A DNA stretch of 38,083 nucleotides from a virus. This document shows, piece after piece, positions 6,161 to 14,789 of this stretch. The stretch covers positions 1-38,083 of the IMG/VR virus record IMGVR_UViG_3300042134_000050; one strand, written 5' to 3'. Each line of letters opens with the position of its first letter. Positions within the stretch are counted from its first letter, which is position 1. The position numbers and the translations under genes were made by a program. The notes beneath the pieces are model-generated. The model searched no databases. It was not told where the DNA came from and saw nothing but the letters and a program-made list of their open reading frames with translations.

Positions 6161-6378
6161 AGCGCGACCTGTGCGTGCGTTGCGGCCACGGAGGCGATGG
6201 GCTCATACGTGTCGAGGAGTCCGGGTGCAACCACGCGGCGCCCGTCGCGCCGGTGGGCCACCCAGACGAGTGCAGTTGCTCGGACTGCTACTTGCGCGAA
6301 CTGCGAGATGCCCTGCGCGCCCTCACCGCCGAGCACGGCTCGCAGTGTCAGTGCCAAGGGTGTGAGGTGCTTCGATGA
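6157..6378 (+). CDS. small Cys-rich zinc-ribbon-type protein
   Basis: A 73-residue protein with CVRCGH near the start, a second cluster CSCSDCYL in the middle and CQCQGCEVL at the end. Three clusters of paired Cys suggest structural zinc. ATGA overlaps couple it to the small terminase and to the next zinc-ribbon gene. Function unknown. Such proteins may bind nucleic acid or protein partners in packaging. Confidence 0.8.
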   Translation: MKRDLCVRCGHGGDGLIRVEESGCNHAAPVAPVGHPDECSCSDCYLRELRDALRALTAEHGSQCQCQGCEVLR

Positions 6379-6674
6379 AGCGCACTCGATGCAGCCGCTG
6401 TGGCCGTTGGCGTCCCCGCCGGAAGATTCGCCCCGGGCACTTCGCTGGCCGCCTCTGGGTAGAGGGCCACTGCGTCCGAGAGAACACGTACTCGTGCGCC
6501 GAGCGTGTGGAGAGGAGCGAACGTCAGGGAGTCACGAGGCTGCGTGGAAACGCCGAGCGTGGATGGAAGTGGAAGAGCGTCTATCCACGCAACCCGCCCG
6601 CGTCGCCACCCCTACGACACTTCGCCGACGTCGGATGGGTGCGTCAGTGGTCCGGGAAGAGGCCGGCCCGGTGA
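6375..6674 (+). CDS. small zinc-ribbon-type protein, paralogue of the gene at 27965
   Basis: A 99-residue protein opening with MKRTRCSRCGRWRPRRK, then GHCVREN and TYSCAERV. The first 17 residues follow the same pattern as the start of the leftward protein at 27965-28204 (C-S-x-C-G-R-x-R-P-x-R-K), so the two look like paralogues in different operons. The rest is basic and poorly structured. It overlaps the gene before as ATGA and the acetyltransferase as GTGA. Probably binds nucleic acid; role unknown. Confidence 0.75.
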   Translation: MKRTRCSRCGRWRPRRKIRPGHFAGRLWVEGHCVRENTYSCAERVERSERQGVTRLRGNAERGWKWKSVYPRNPPASPPLRHFADVGWVRQWSGKRPAR

Positions 6675-7153
6675 GCGCCGCTCAGCCTCTCAACGCGCTG
6701 GCTACCCATGGGCCGGTGGCCTTTGTCCTCGCGGGGTCTCCGGCGCATGGCTTCGTGGTGGACTCCCTCTGCAAGTCCTACGAGGCGCACATGCTCGACG
6801 GGCTGGGGCTGCCCATCGCGGAGGAGATGCCCGCAGCCCTCCGGCGCACGCTGCTGTCCGCGCTGCACAGGCGCGTCACGCGGGCCCTTCAGCGGGGCCG
6901 CCTGCTCATGGCCGTGGCGCTCGACTCGCCCGACACGTACCTCGGCTATGCCCTCGTCGAGGAGAGCGAGGCCAGCGTGCGCGTGCACTACGTCTACGTG
7001 TTGGCACACGCGCGGCGGAAGGGCCTGGGTCGGCTCCTGGTTGAGACGGTGGTGAGCGACACGCCCGAGAAAGCGCGCTACTACTCGCACCACACCCCCG
7101 CTGGGGCCGCGCTAGTGCGCCGCTTCGGCATGCTGTACCAACCCAAGGAGTAG
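6671..7153 (+). CDS. GNAT-family N-acetyltransferase
   Basis: A 160-residue protein with a GTG start overlapping the previous stop. GNAT motif A, the acetyl-CoA pyrophosphate loop, is seen as VYVLAHARRKGLGRLLVE (108-125, with the R-x-K-G-L-G turn at 115-120). It is preceded by the strand GYALVEE and followed by a helix and the ALVRRFGM end. It would transfer an acetyl group from acetyl-CoA to an unknown substrate. Genes of this type occur beside terminase genes in several podoviruses. It may modify a host protein or a packaging or virion protein. Family fairly sure, substrate unknown. Confidence 0.85.
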   Translation: MSAAQPLNALATHGPVAFVLAGSPAHGFVVDSLCKSYEAHMLDGLGLPIAEEMPAALRRTLLSALHRRVTRALQRGRLLMAVALDSPDTYLGYALVEESEASVRVHYVYVLAHARRKGLGRLLVETVVSDTPEKARYYSHHTPAGAALVRRFGMLYQPKE

Positions 7154-7156
7154 GCG

Positions 7157-7651
7157 ATGCCGAGCATCAAGAGCGTGCAGTTGGAGAAGGCGGTGTCCAT
7201 CGACGGGACGGAGGGGCGCAGCCTCTACGAGGCCGGCGACAGGTGCCGGATTGAAGTGGCGCAGGGTCTGCTCAACGTCTTCGTGACGCGCACCATCACC
7301 GACGAGAGTGGCAACCGGGACGTGGAGTTCGGCGCGGGCTTCCCGCTGTCCGGCGGCGGTGTCCGGGTGGTGAAGTACCAGGACGGGGTGCCCCCTACGC
7401 AGAACGTCGCCGGCGAGGCGCCGCGCACCCTCTCCGCCACGCCGCCCACCGACACCCAGGGCTTCGATCCCACCCCCACGGTGAAGAAGAGCGAGGAGGC
7501 GGAGAAGCAGCGCGAGGGTGTGAATGAGCAGCGCCAGAAGCAGATCGACGCCGCCGCCTCGGTGAATGAGGCCGCCCAGCACCCCGAGAAGAGCGAGGCG
7601 GTGAAGGAGCAGCACCGCGAGGCCGACAAGCACGCGAAGGGGAAGAAGTGA
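7157..7651 (+). CDS. unknown late protein with a charged tail
   Basis: A 164-residue protein. The first 75 residues look beta-rich (RCRIEVAQGLLNVFVTRTI, GVRVVKYQDG). A Pro/Thr linker follows (about 88-107), then a long hydrophilic helix rich in Lys, Glu and Gln to the end (HREADKHAKGKK). It lies between the acetyltransferase and the large terminase, so a packaging or virion role is likely. Not recognised. Confidence 0.8.
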   Translation: MPSIKSVQLEKAVSIDGTEGRSLYEAGDRCRIEVAQGLLNVFVTRTITDESGNRDVEFGAGFPLSGGGVRVVKYQDGVPPTQNVAGEAPRTLSATPPTDTQGFDPTPTVKKSEEAEKQREGVNEQRQKQIDAAASVNEAAQHPEKSEAVKEQHREADKHAKGKK

Positions 7652-7827
7652 GCGACACCGCCACTCCGCCCGTCTTCGAGGACCAGGCCACGTGTCCCCA
7701 CCCGACCTGGGTGCCCTTCAAGAAGTTCGTGGTGGACCGCGAGCGCATGTTGACGCGCTCCTTTCTCTACGCGTGGTGCCCTCGGTGTGACCACCGTCGC
7801 CCGGGGCCCGAGGACGAGGTGGCATGA
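7648..7827 (+). CDS. 59-residue zinc-ribbon-type protein
   Basis: A small gene with GTG at 7648 overlapping the previous stop and ATGA overlap into the large terminase. Two pairs of potential ligands are seen: CPHPTW (about 16-21) and WCPRCDHRR (about 43-51). It probably binds one zinc. Tight coupling to the terminase suggests it is made with the motor. Function unknown. Confidence 0.75.
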   Translation: MSDTATPPVFEDQATCPHPTWVPFKKFVVDRERMLTRSFLYAWCPRCDHRRPGPEDEVA

Positions 7828-9317
7828 GAAGCACCACCGCCCAGGCCCATGCCGCCCTCGTGGAACTGGCTGGGCGGTACTCCGTGGGCAAGGCGAGCAC
7901 CGAGGCGCCCTCGCGCTTCGCGGACTTGCTCGCCACCCTCCAGCCCCGCCAGCGCGCCTTCATCCGAACCAAGGCGCGTCGCGTGGCCCTCCTCGGCACC
8001 CGGCGCAGTGGCAAGACAACGACGTCGCCCGTGGGGCTCTTCGATGCCGCCGAGCGCAACCCGGACTGCGTGGTGCTCTTCCTCGGGCGGACGAGAATCC
8101 GCGCCAAGCAGCTCGTCTGGAAGAGCCTCTGCCGGGCGAACAAGGAGTACCGCCTCGGCTACAAGGAGAACCACACCGAGTTGACGCTCACCCACCCGTC
8201 CAACGGCGCCGAGGTGCGCCTGGACGGCATGGACAACCTGTCCGAGCTGGAGAAGAAGCGCGGCGACAAGCTCGCCGAGGTGTGGATTGAGGAGGCGCAG
8301 AGCATTCCCGAGGACGTACTGCGCAAGGCCATTGAGGACGTGCTCTGGCCGGCCCTCCTCGACGTCTCGGGCGTACTGCGCATGATGGGCACCCCGGGTT
8401 ATGTGCTCTCCGGCCTCTGGTACGAGGTGACGCGCAACGAGGACGACGCGAGCCGTGCCCAGCGCGCGAGCGGGTGGGAGGTGTTCGAGTGGAGCGGCCT
8501 CGACAACCCCGCCCTCAACCACAAGGGCGAGCGCATCTGCGACCTCTTCGCCGCGGAGCTCACCGCGCTCGAGGCAGATCCCGCCAAGGGCCCCAAGCAC
8601 CCCAGCGTCGTGCGCGAGTACCGGGGCCGATGGTGCAACGACACCAAGGGCCTGTACTACGCCTTCAACCCCGCGCTGAACCTCTACGACGGCCGCCTGC
8701 CCGAGGGGCACCACTGGCGCTACGTCATGGGCGTGGACTTGGGCAAGAAGTACGCCCGGGTGACGTGGGCCTTCAGCGAGACGCACCCCGTGGCCTACGA
8801 GGTGGCGGGGCACAAGCAGCCCTGCACCAATGCCAATGACTGGAAGGCCCAGACGCTCCAGGGCCTGGACGGTCACCCCATCGAGGCCGCGCCCGTGGAC
8901 TACGGCGGCCTGGGGGTGGGCATCATCGAAGCGTGGCAGCAGGACGGCCTGCCGGTGGAGTTCGCCGAGAAACAGCACAAGGACTCCTTCGTCATGCTCT
9001 TTAACGCGGCCCTCGAGGCGGGTCAGGTGAAGGTGCTGCGCGGCGGCGCCTACGCGGGCGAGCTCGCCACGCTGCCGAAGGACCCTGACTCGCCCCCAGC
9101 CAAGCCTCCCCAGCCCAAGGCGGGCTTCGACGACCACTGCTGCGACGCGGGCCTCTACGGCTGGCGCAGGGTGCGCTCGCTGTGCGGCGCCGATGACAAA
9201 CCGGCACCTCCTCCTGGCAGTCAGCAAGCGGAGCGTGAGAGGCTGGCGGAGGTACAGCGCGCGTACCTGGAGAAGATCCAGCGGCAGCGCGACTACCAGG
9301 AGAGTGACACGTGGTGA
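7824..9317 (+). CDS. terL: terminase large subunit
   Basis: The 497-residue packaging motor. The N-terminal ATPase domain has Walker A GTRRSGKT (58-65), Walker B LAEVWIEEAQ (150-159) with the catalytic Glu pair, and the coupling motif MMGTPG (187-192). The C-terminal RNase-H-fold nuclease shows VMGVDLG (Asp305), PVDYGG (Asp359) and FDDHCCDAGLYGW (Asp436/437/441), the acidic residues that hold two metals. It docks on the portal, cuts concatemers and pumps DNA into the prohead. Length is normal for the family. ATG overlaps the previous gene as ATGA. Confidence 0.95.
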   Translation: MRSTTAQAHAALVELAGRYSVGKASTEAPSRFADLLATLQPRQRAFIRTKARRVALLGTRRSGKTTTSPVGLFDAAERNPDCVVLFLGRTRIRAKQLVWKSLCRANKEYRLGYKENHTELTLTHPSNGAEVRLDGMDNLSELEKKRGDKLAEVWIEEAQSIPEDVLRKAIEDVLWPALLDVSGVLRMMGTPGYVLSGLWYEVTRNEDDASRAQRASGWEVFEWSGLDNPALNHKGERICDLFAAELTALEADPAKGPKHPSVVREYRGRWCNDTKGLYYAFNPALNLYDGRLPEGHHWRYVMGVDLGKKYARVTWAFSETHPVAYEVAGHKQPCTNANDWKAQTLQGLDGHPIEAAPVDYGGLGVGIIEAWQQDGLPVEFAEKQHKDSFVMLFNAALEAGQVKVLRGGAYAGELATLPKDPDSPPAKPPQPKAGFDDHCCDAGLYGWRRVRSLCGADDKPAPPPGSQQAERERLAEVQRAYLEKIQRQRDYQESDTW

Positions 9318-9643
9318 AGCCGGACGATCTCGCGGCGGTACTCAAGACGCTGTCCGTGCACCGGGTGGCGCATGCGGCCTTCAGCGGGGACGGCACCCTG
9401 CGATCCGTGCGCTTCGCAGAATTGCTCGGCCCCGATCTGTACGACTGCCCGGGCCCCTCGAGCGTTGTCGTGTCGCGCGAGGAGTACGAGAGATTGGAGC
9501 AGGGCCTGAAGGTGTCCGACCGGGATGCCCATGCCGATGAACAGCCCGAGCAGGAGCGTCGGCTGGACGAAGCGGCCCGCAGTGCGCGCCCCCTGAGCGG
9601 CCTACGTGCGGATGACCCGCTCTTCGACGGGGTGGAACCGTGA
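9314..9643 (+). CDS. unknown protein between terminase and portal
   Basis: A 109-residue acidic protein. GTG at 9314 makes the usual GTGA overlap with the terminase stop; another GTG three bases upstream is possible. The first half looks folded (DDLAAVLKTLSVHRVAHAAF, SSVVVSREEYERLEQ). The second half is charged and ends in LRADDPLFDGVEP. A small accessory or virion protein is likely from position. Not recognised. Confidence 0.75.
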   Translation: MKPDDLAAVLKTLSVHRVAHAAFSGDGTLRSVRFAELLGPDLYDCPGPSSVVVSREEYERLEQGLKVSDRDAHADEQPEQERRLDEAARSARPLSGLRADDPLFDGVEP

Positions 9644-11532
9644 GGCTACTCAGGGGCAAGGACGTCAACTTCCACACCCGCTGGTGGCAGGCGGACGCCG
9701 AGCGCGTGCACGAGGCCGTGTGGGCCATGGCGCGGGACATGGAGCCGGACCAGAGCGCCCGGCGCACGGAGAATCGCACCCTGCGCCAACTCTACGGAGC
9801 GAAGGGCTCCGGGGCCTCCGCGCATGGGGACGGGACGCTATCGCTCGGCCCCACGTGGAGCCCTCGGGGAAACTGGACTTACAACGTCATCCGCACCGCG
9901 GTGGATGTCCTGGGCGCCAAGGTGGGCCGGGGCAAGCCCAAGGCTTCCTTCGTCACCACCGGCGGTACGTGGGCCGAGCAGCGCCGGGCCAAGCGGCTGG
10001 ACAGGTACGTCTACGGCTGCATGCACGCCGACGACTTCTACCGCACCGCCCGGCGCGTCTTCCGGGACGCGGCTGTCATGGACGTCGGTGCTGTCATGGG
10101 CTGGGTGGAGGACGGGCGGGTGCGCCTCAAGCGGGTGGACCCGGACGAAATCAAGGTGGACGTGGCGGACGGCTACTACGGCGAGCCCCGCACTCTCGTG
10201 CGCTCCTACGTGGTGGCCCGGGACGTGGCGCATGGCTGGGTTGACTCCTGGCACGCGGACAAGAGCGAGGACGAGCGCAAGGAGATGCACCGGGCCGTGG
10301 AGGAGTCCGCGCGGGGCATGGACCACAACCGCGCGGCCCACCTGCTTCAGTCCTTCGGCGACGTGGTGCAGGTGCACGAGGCGTGGCACCTGCCCACCTG
10401 CAAGCCGGACGCGAAGGGCAACCACAACGGGCGACACGTGCTGGCGCTGTCCAGGGTGGCGCTGGTGGACGAGCCAGCCACGTTTTTCCCCTTCGCATTC
10501 TGTCGCATCTACGAGCCGATGAGCGGCTGGTACGGGCAAGGGGTGGGTGAGGTGCTGGCGCCGCACCAGAAGGGCATCAACCTGGCCATCCGCCGCATCG
10601 GCGACATCGTCACCAACGGCGCCACCATGAAAATCTGGCTGGACTCCGGCTCGAAGAAGGTGAGCGAGCAACTCTCCAGCAACGAGTCCAACATCGTCAT
10701 CAAGGGCGGGGCTCGCCCTCCCGTGGTGCTGGCCCCCGGTGTGGTGCCACCGGACCTGTGGCAGCTCGTCGAGTGGCCCATTCGCCGGGGCCTCGAGCAG
10801 GTGGGCATCAACGAGACGGCTGCCGCCGCGAGCAAGCCCGCCGGCCTGAACAGCGGACAAGCCCAGAGGGATTACCAGGACATCCAGTCCGAGCGACAGG
10901 CGCCGGTGCATCTCGCCTTCGAGGACTTCGTCCTGGACGCCGCGCGCCTCGTGGTACGCCTGTCCGCCAAGGCGGCGGAGGATGGTACCAGTCTGAAGGC
11001 CTTCTTCCCCCGGGGGCGCCGAAGCGAGCCCATTTCCTGGGACGAGGTGGCCGCCGATGAGGAGTCCTTCACTCTTCAGGTGCACAGCACGAGCAACCTC
11101 CCAACCACCCCCACGGCGCGCAAACAGTACGTGGAGGAGCTGTGGGCCTCGGGGCAAGTGGACTCCGCGGAGTACCGCCGGCTGCTGGATATGCCGGACA
11201 CCGACGCGTCCACCGACCTGGCGCTGGCGGCCCGGGACATCATCGACGCCACTCTTGAGCGCATGCTGGACGGGGACGATGGCGAAGGCGCGGAGGATGC
11301 CTACGCCCCGCCGGAGCCCTATGACGACCTCGCGTACGCCATGAAGCGCGGCCTCATCGTCTACGCCAAGGCCCGAGCCGACGGGGCCCCCGAAGAGCGC
11401 CTGGAGCTCGTCCGCCGCTACCTCCTCGCCGCCGAAGAGCTCATGCGGCAGGCCCAGGCGGCCGCCGGCCCGGGCGACATGCGCGCCCCGGATGCGGCTA
11501 TGCCCACCGCCCAAGCAGTCCCACCGCAGTAA
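9640..11532 (+). CDS. portal protein
   Basis: A 630-residue protein of podovirus portal type. It forms the dodecameric ring at the capsid vertex through which DNA passes, and it contacts the terminase and connector. Support: length, position between terminase and scaffold, the N-terminal WWQADAERVHEAVWAMARDM helix, the stretch GQGVGEVLAPHQKGINLAIRR (about 302-322) typical of the portal clip and stem region, and the following GLEQVGINETAAAASKPAGLNSGQ segment where portals of this kind carry a conserved GxxSG-like loop. The C terminus is Ala- and Gln-rich. GTG start overlaps the previous gene. Confidence 0.88.
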   Translation: MRLLRGKDVNFHTRWWQADAERVHEAVWAMARDMEPDQSARRTENRTLRQLYGAKGSGASAHGDGTLSLGPTWSPRGNWTYNVIRTAVDVLGAKVGRGKPKASFVTTGGTWAEQRRAKRLDRYVYGCMHADDFYRTARRVFRDAAVMDVGAVMGWVEDGRVRLKRVDPDEIKVDVADGYYGEPRTLVRSYVVARDVAHGWVDSWHADKSEDERKEMHRAVEESARGMDHNRAAHLLQSFGDVVQVHEAWHLPTCKPDAKGNHNGRHVLALSRVALVDEPATFFPFAFCRIYEPMSGWYGQGVGEVLAPHQKGINLAIRRIGDIVTNGATMKIWLDSGSKKVSEQLSSNESNIVIKGGARPPVVLAPGVVPPDLWQLVEWPIRRGLEQVGINETAAAASKPAGLNSGQAQRDYQDIQSERQAPVHLAFEDFVLDAARLVVRLSAKAAEDGTSLKAFFPRGRRSEPISWDEVAADEESFTLQVHSTSNLPTTPTARKQYVEELWASGQVDSAEYRRLLDMPDTDASTDLALAARDIIDATLERMLDGDDGEGAEDAYAPPEPYDDLAYAMKRGLIVYAKARADGAPEERLELVRRYLLAAEELMRQAQAAAGPGDMRAPDAAMPTAQAVPPQ

Positions 11533-11550
11533 CCGCAGGAGATGAGCACC

Positions 11551-12543
11551 ATGGAAGTCGCCACCGGCACCCCGGCGAATGCAGCATCCGAAGCAGCCCC
11601 GCAGCAGCCCCCCACGGCGACACCGCAGAGCGCCCAGCCTCAGTCCAAGGGTCCCGACCTCAAGGGCCTCCAGGGCGCCGTTCAGCAGGCGAAGCAGAAG
11701 CGCCAGCAGGAGTTGAGCGCCTCGAAGCAGATGGAGGCCCTCAGGCCCCTCCAGGAAGTGGAGCAGCTCGTCAAGCAGGGCAAGCTCGCCGAGGCCTTCC
11801 AGAGGCTCGCGGGGCAGGACAGGCTCACGGAGGGCTACCAGCAACTCACCGAGGCGGTGCTGGGGACGAAGGATGAGGAGGCGAAGCTCGCCGCCCTGCC
11901 GAAGTCCGTGCGTGAGCAGCTCGAGGAACTGCGTCGTTTCCGCGAGGAAGCCACCGGCAAAGTGGCGACGGTGGAGCAACTCCAGGCGGAACTGAAGAAT
12001 CTCCAGGACGAGCGGGACGGAGCGCGCAAGGCCTTCGAGGCCCGGGAGCGCGAGGCCACGGCCGTCCGCGTCTTCACCTCCGGCCTGAAGGCAGTGGAGT
12101 CTGCCGAGGGCCTGGAACTGCTCAGCGAGCACCCCGAGAACCAGCAACTCATCGAGCGGGAGTGGACGGCTCTGCTCACATCGAAGCGGGCCGAATTTGC
12201 CGTCCTCTCGGCCCAGGACAAGCACGCCTTCGCGGAGAAACTCGTCCTGGAAGCCGCCAAGGCGGTGCAGCAGCGTCTGGAGAAGGAGTCCGAGTGGCTG
12301 TTGAATTCGGGCTACGCGAGAAGTAAACTCCTCGGCAATGTCAAGCCCGTCGGTACGGGCAAAGCACCGCTGAAGTCCTCGGCCAAGAGCACCCCGGCGC
12401 CGACCACCAGCCCCCCGCCGCGCACGAGCCCCCCGGGTAGCCTGGGTGAGCCGAGCGGCGTGGACTTGTCGAAACTCCCCTACAAGGACCGCGTCCGCCT
12501 CCTCCGCGAGGAAGAGCGCCGCGGCTTCACTCAGCCTCGCTGA
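11551..12543 (+). CDS. scaffolding / capsid assembly protein
   Basis: A 330-residue, Gln/Glu/Ala/Lys-rich protein with a disordered N terminus, a long predicted coiled coil (about residues 30-190) and a Pro/Thr/Ser linker before a basic C-terminal end (LPYKDRVRLLREEERRGF). That shape is typical of scaffolding proteins, whose basic C-terminal helix touches the capsid protein. It lies between portal and capsid genes, as expected. ATG at 11551 is preferred over ATG at 11542 because AGGAG (11537-11541) abuts the latter and is 9 bases from the former. Confidence 0.85.
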   Translation: MEVATGTPANAASEAAPQQPPTATPQSAQPQSKGPDLKGLQGAVQQAKQKRQQELSASKQMEALRPLQEVEQLVKQGKLAEAFQRLAGQDRLTEGYQQLTEAVLGTKDEEAKLAALPKSVREQLEELRRFREEATGKVATVEQLQAELKNLQDERDGARKAFEAREREATAVRVFTSGLKAVESAEGLELLSEHPENQQLIEREWTALLTSKRAEFAVLSAQDKHAFAEKLVLEAAKAVQQRLEKESEWLLNSGYARSKLLGNVKPVGTGKAPLKSSAKSTPAPTTSPPPRTSPPGSLGEPSGVDLSKLPYKDRVRLLREEERRGFTQPR

Positions 12544-12578
12544 CGGCCAAGGCCTGTCGGCGCTCCTAGGACTCCGGC

Positions 12579-13802
12579 ATGCCCGATACCACCGTCGCAT
12601 ACCTGCTGAACAAGATGTTCCCCAAGGGCCTCGCGGACACCACGTTCCGCGACCCCAAGAACACCTTCCTGGCCCTCGTCGGCAAGGACCCGGCCGCCAA
12701 GGGCGACTCCTTCGAAGTGGCCCTCCAGTACTCGCTGGGCGGCGGGCGCTCCGCCGACTTCGCCACCGCGAAGCGGAACAACAACGGCGGCGCGGGCGGG
12801 AAAATGCGCTTTGGCTACGCCGATGACTTCGCCTGGGCTCGGGTGCCCGCGAAGGAGTGGCAGGCCGCGAAGAATAACGGCGGCGTCACCGACATCCTCG
12901 ACCTGAAGTTCTCCAACGCGATGCGCAAAATCAAGCGCTCGCTCGCCACCGGTGTGGCGGGGGACGGCACCGGCAACTTCGGCCGCATCGCCTTCCTGGC
13001 GGGCACGGGCTCCCCGGTGGTGCCTGCCGGCGCCTTCCGCCTCGCCGACTGGCGCCAGACGCAGAGCATCGAGGTGGGCGACGTCATCCAGTCCAACCCC
13101 ATCCGCTCTGGCAGCCCGGGCACCATGCGCGCGGGCACCGCCGTCATCACCAAGGTGACGCGCGGCCGCGCCTCTGGTGGGCTCATCTACTACACCGCCG
13201 TGGGTGGTTGGAGCCCGGTGGTGAACGACTACCTGTACGTCGAGGGCGACTACGGGGTGAAGATCAACGGGGTGCAGGCGTGGATTCCCGATGTGGCGCC
13301 CACCACCGGTGACAACTTCGGCGGCGTGGACCGCAGCGTCGACGACGTGCGCCTCGCCGGCATCCGCGTGGACATGACGGGACAGTCCGCCTACGAGGAC
13401 GCCCTGGTGCTGGGCATGGAGGAGTTCCGCACCTACAGCGCGGACACCTCCATCATCATCACCAGCCCCTACGACTTCACCCGCCTCGAGAACGAGCTGG
13501 GCGACAAGAAGCGGATTGTGGATATCCCCAACCGCTATGAGTTGGGCCTCACCGGCCTGAAGATGGCGGACGGGAGCGTGCTCACCCAGGACCCATGGTT
13601 CCCCAAGGGCAAGGCCTACCCCCTGGCCCTGGACACCTGGACGCTCATGTCCATCGGCGATGCGCCGCACCTCGCGGACGAGGACAGCCTGAAGATGCTG
13701 CGCGTGTCCGACGCGGATGCCTTCGACGCGATGATGCGCTCGTGGGCCAACTTGAAGTGCGACGACCCCAGCCAGAACGGCGTCATCCTCCTGCCGGCCT
13801 GA
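12579..13802 (+). CDS. major capsid protein
   Basis: A 407-residue protein in the usual place after the scaffold and followed by a strong terminator, as for a highly made product. Its composition is that of an HK97-fold capsid protein: a loop region rich in Gly and Asn (about 50-75), a long helix with KRSLATGV (about 120), and a C-terminal ARxxDxDAFDAMMRSWANLKC-like region (about 380-396). Podovirus-type capsid proteins of about 400 residues are usual. It builds the icosahedral head. No N-terminal protease is seen, so the scaffold rather than a delta domain probably directs assembly. Confidence 0.88.
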   Translation: MPDTTVAYLLNKMFPKGLADTTFRDPKNTFLALVGKDPAAKGDSFEVALQYSLGGGRSADFATAKRNNNGGAGGKMRFGYADDFAWARVPAKEWQAAKNNGGVTDILDLKFSNAMRKIKRSLATGVAGDGTGNFGRIAFLAGTGSPVVPAGAFRLADWRQTQSIEVGDVIQSNPIRSGSPGTMRAGTAVITKVTRGRASGGLIYYTAVGGWSPVVNDYLYVEGDYGVKINGVQAWIPDVAPTTGDNFGGVDRSVDDVRLAGIRVDMTGQSAYEDALVLGMEEFRTYSADTSIIITSPYDFTRLENELGDKKRIVDIPNRYELGLTGLKMADGSVLTQDPWFPKGKAYPLALDTWTLMSIGDAPHLADEDSLKMLRVSDADAFDAMMRSWANLKCDDPSQNGVILLPA

Positions 13803-13816
13803 GTCCTGGCCCCTCC

Positions 13817-13850
13817 GGTCTCACCCGCGTAGGGTGAGGCCCTCTCTTCT
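13817..13850 (+). terminator. rho-independent terminator after the capsid gene
   Basis: GGTCTCACCC (13817-13826) pairs with GGGTGAGGCC (13832-13841), including one G-U pair, around a 5-base loop. The pyrimidine tail CTCTCTTCTC follows. It lies 14 bases after the capsid stop and would raise capsid mRNA relative to the genes downstream, with partial read-through. Confidence 0.75.
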
Positions 13851-13862
13851 CGAGGTGACGAC

Positions 13863-14108
13863 ATGGCCGAGGGCAGCGCGATGAAGGAAGTTGGAGACCT
13901 GCTGGCGGGAGACGTGGCCGAAGAGGCCGGGCCGCTCGGCGAGGAGTTGGGGCCCGAGGAGGGTGCCGACACCGCCGCGCTTGAGCGGGACGCGGCCACG
14001 GCCTTCCTCGGCGCGGTGAAGGCGGATGACCCAGACGCCGTGGTGTCCACCCTGCGCGCGCTCATGGACCTGGTGAGCCTCGGGCCCGCCATGGCCGAGG
14101 AGCTGTAG
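13863..14108 (+). CDS. small acidic protein after the capsid gene
   Basis: An 81-residue protein, strongly acidic and Ala/Gly-rich, likely helical (VGDLLAGDVAEEAGPLGEEL, TAALERDAATAFLGAVKA). GAGGTGA lies before the ATG. Its position after the terminator and before the connector gene suggests a minor structural or assembly protein. Not recognised. Confidence 0.75.
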   Translation: MAEGSAMKEVGDLLAGDVAEEAGPLGEELGPEEGADTAALERDAATAFLGAVKADDPDAVVSTLRALMDLVSLGPAMAEEL

Positions 14109-14111
14109 TCC

Positions 14112-14786
14112 ATGGGGCTCGTCACCCTCGCTCAGCTACGCTCCCGGGTGCGTGAGGCGGCGGACCTGGAGGCCAGCGCCGGCTTCATCTCCGAGGCGCA
14201 GTTGACGGGCATCATCAACCGCGCGTGCTGGGCGCTGGACAGCCAGCTCCACCGCACCTGGGAGGACTACTTCTGCACCACGCTCGAGGTGACGCTCTCC
14301 GGCACCTCGTACGCGCTGCCCGCCGACTTCTACAAACTGCTCTTCCTCGACGTGCGCGGCTCCGACAGCCAGTGGAGGCCGCTCGGCCAGTACAAGCTCG
14401 CCGAGCGCAACTTGCTGCGCAACGCCACTGAGAAGCGAGTGGAGTGCAACCGCTACCGGATTCTCGGCAAGACGCTGACACTGCTGCCCGGCCTCACCGC
14501 GCCCACCCCGGCGGTACTGGCCTACTACCCCCAGGTGGCGCCCCTGGTGCTGGAGACGGACACCCGGGACTATCCCAACGGCTGGGAGGAGTGGGCGGTA
14601 CTGTGGGGGGCGCTCGTGTGTCTCGTGAAGGAGGAGCGCGACACCACGGGGCTGGAGAAGCTGCTTGCCCGGGAGCAGGAGCGCATTGCCCTGGATGCGC
14701 CGGACCGGGACGCGGAGCCCATGGGCCCGGTGGACGTCGAGGCCCAGCAGTGGGGCGAGGGCATCGCCTCCTGGCGGAGGGGGTAG
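14112..14786 (+). CDS. head-tail connector (tail tubular protein A / adaptor-like)
   Basis: A 224-residue protein. The N-terminal helical part (LAQLRSRVREAADLE, ISEAQLTGIINRACWALDSQL) and the following DYFCTTLEVTLSGTSYALPADFYKLLFLDV segment match the pattern of podovirus adaptors (T7 gp11 / P22 gp4 type), which join the portal to the tail tube. A C-terminal helical region contains ALVCLVKEERDTTGLEKLLAREQERI. Length and place after portal and capsid agree. Fairly sure of role, less of exact family. Confidence 0.75.
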   Translation: MGLVTLAQLRSRVREAADLEASAGFISEAQLTGIINRACWALDSQLHRTWEDYFCTTLEVTLSGTSYALPADFYKLLFLDVRGSDSQWRPLGQYKLAERNLLRNATEKRVECNRYRILGKTLTLLPGLTAPTPAVLAYYPQVAPLVLETDTRDYPNGWEEWAVLWGALVCLVKEERDTTGLEKLLAREQERIALDAPDRDAEPMGPVDVEAQQWGEGIASWRRG

Positions 14787-14789
14787 CCC

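Noticed and set aside
7767-9227. Leftward 486-codon frame opposite the large terminase
   Set aside because: The terminase has all catalytic motifs on the plus strand. The antisense frame is rich in His, Val and Leu and shows no ribosome site or family features.
9838-12600. A 920-codon leftward open frame opposite the portal and scaffold genes
   Set aside because: It is a shadow frame typical of GC-rich DNA: the opposite strand encodes clear portal and scaffold proteins, and the frame has a composition dominated by Leu, His, Gly and Arg with no motif.
13817-13841. Programmed frameshift or slippage site at the end of the capsid gene
   Set aside because: No slippery heptamer precedes the hairpin and the stem lies after the stop codon; it is explained as a terminator.
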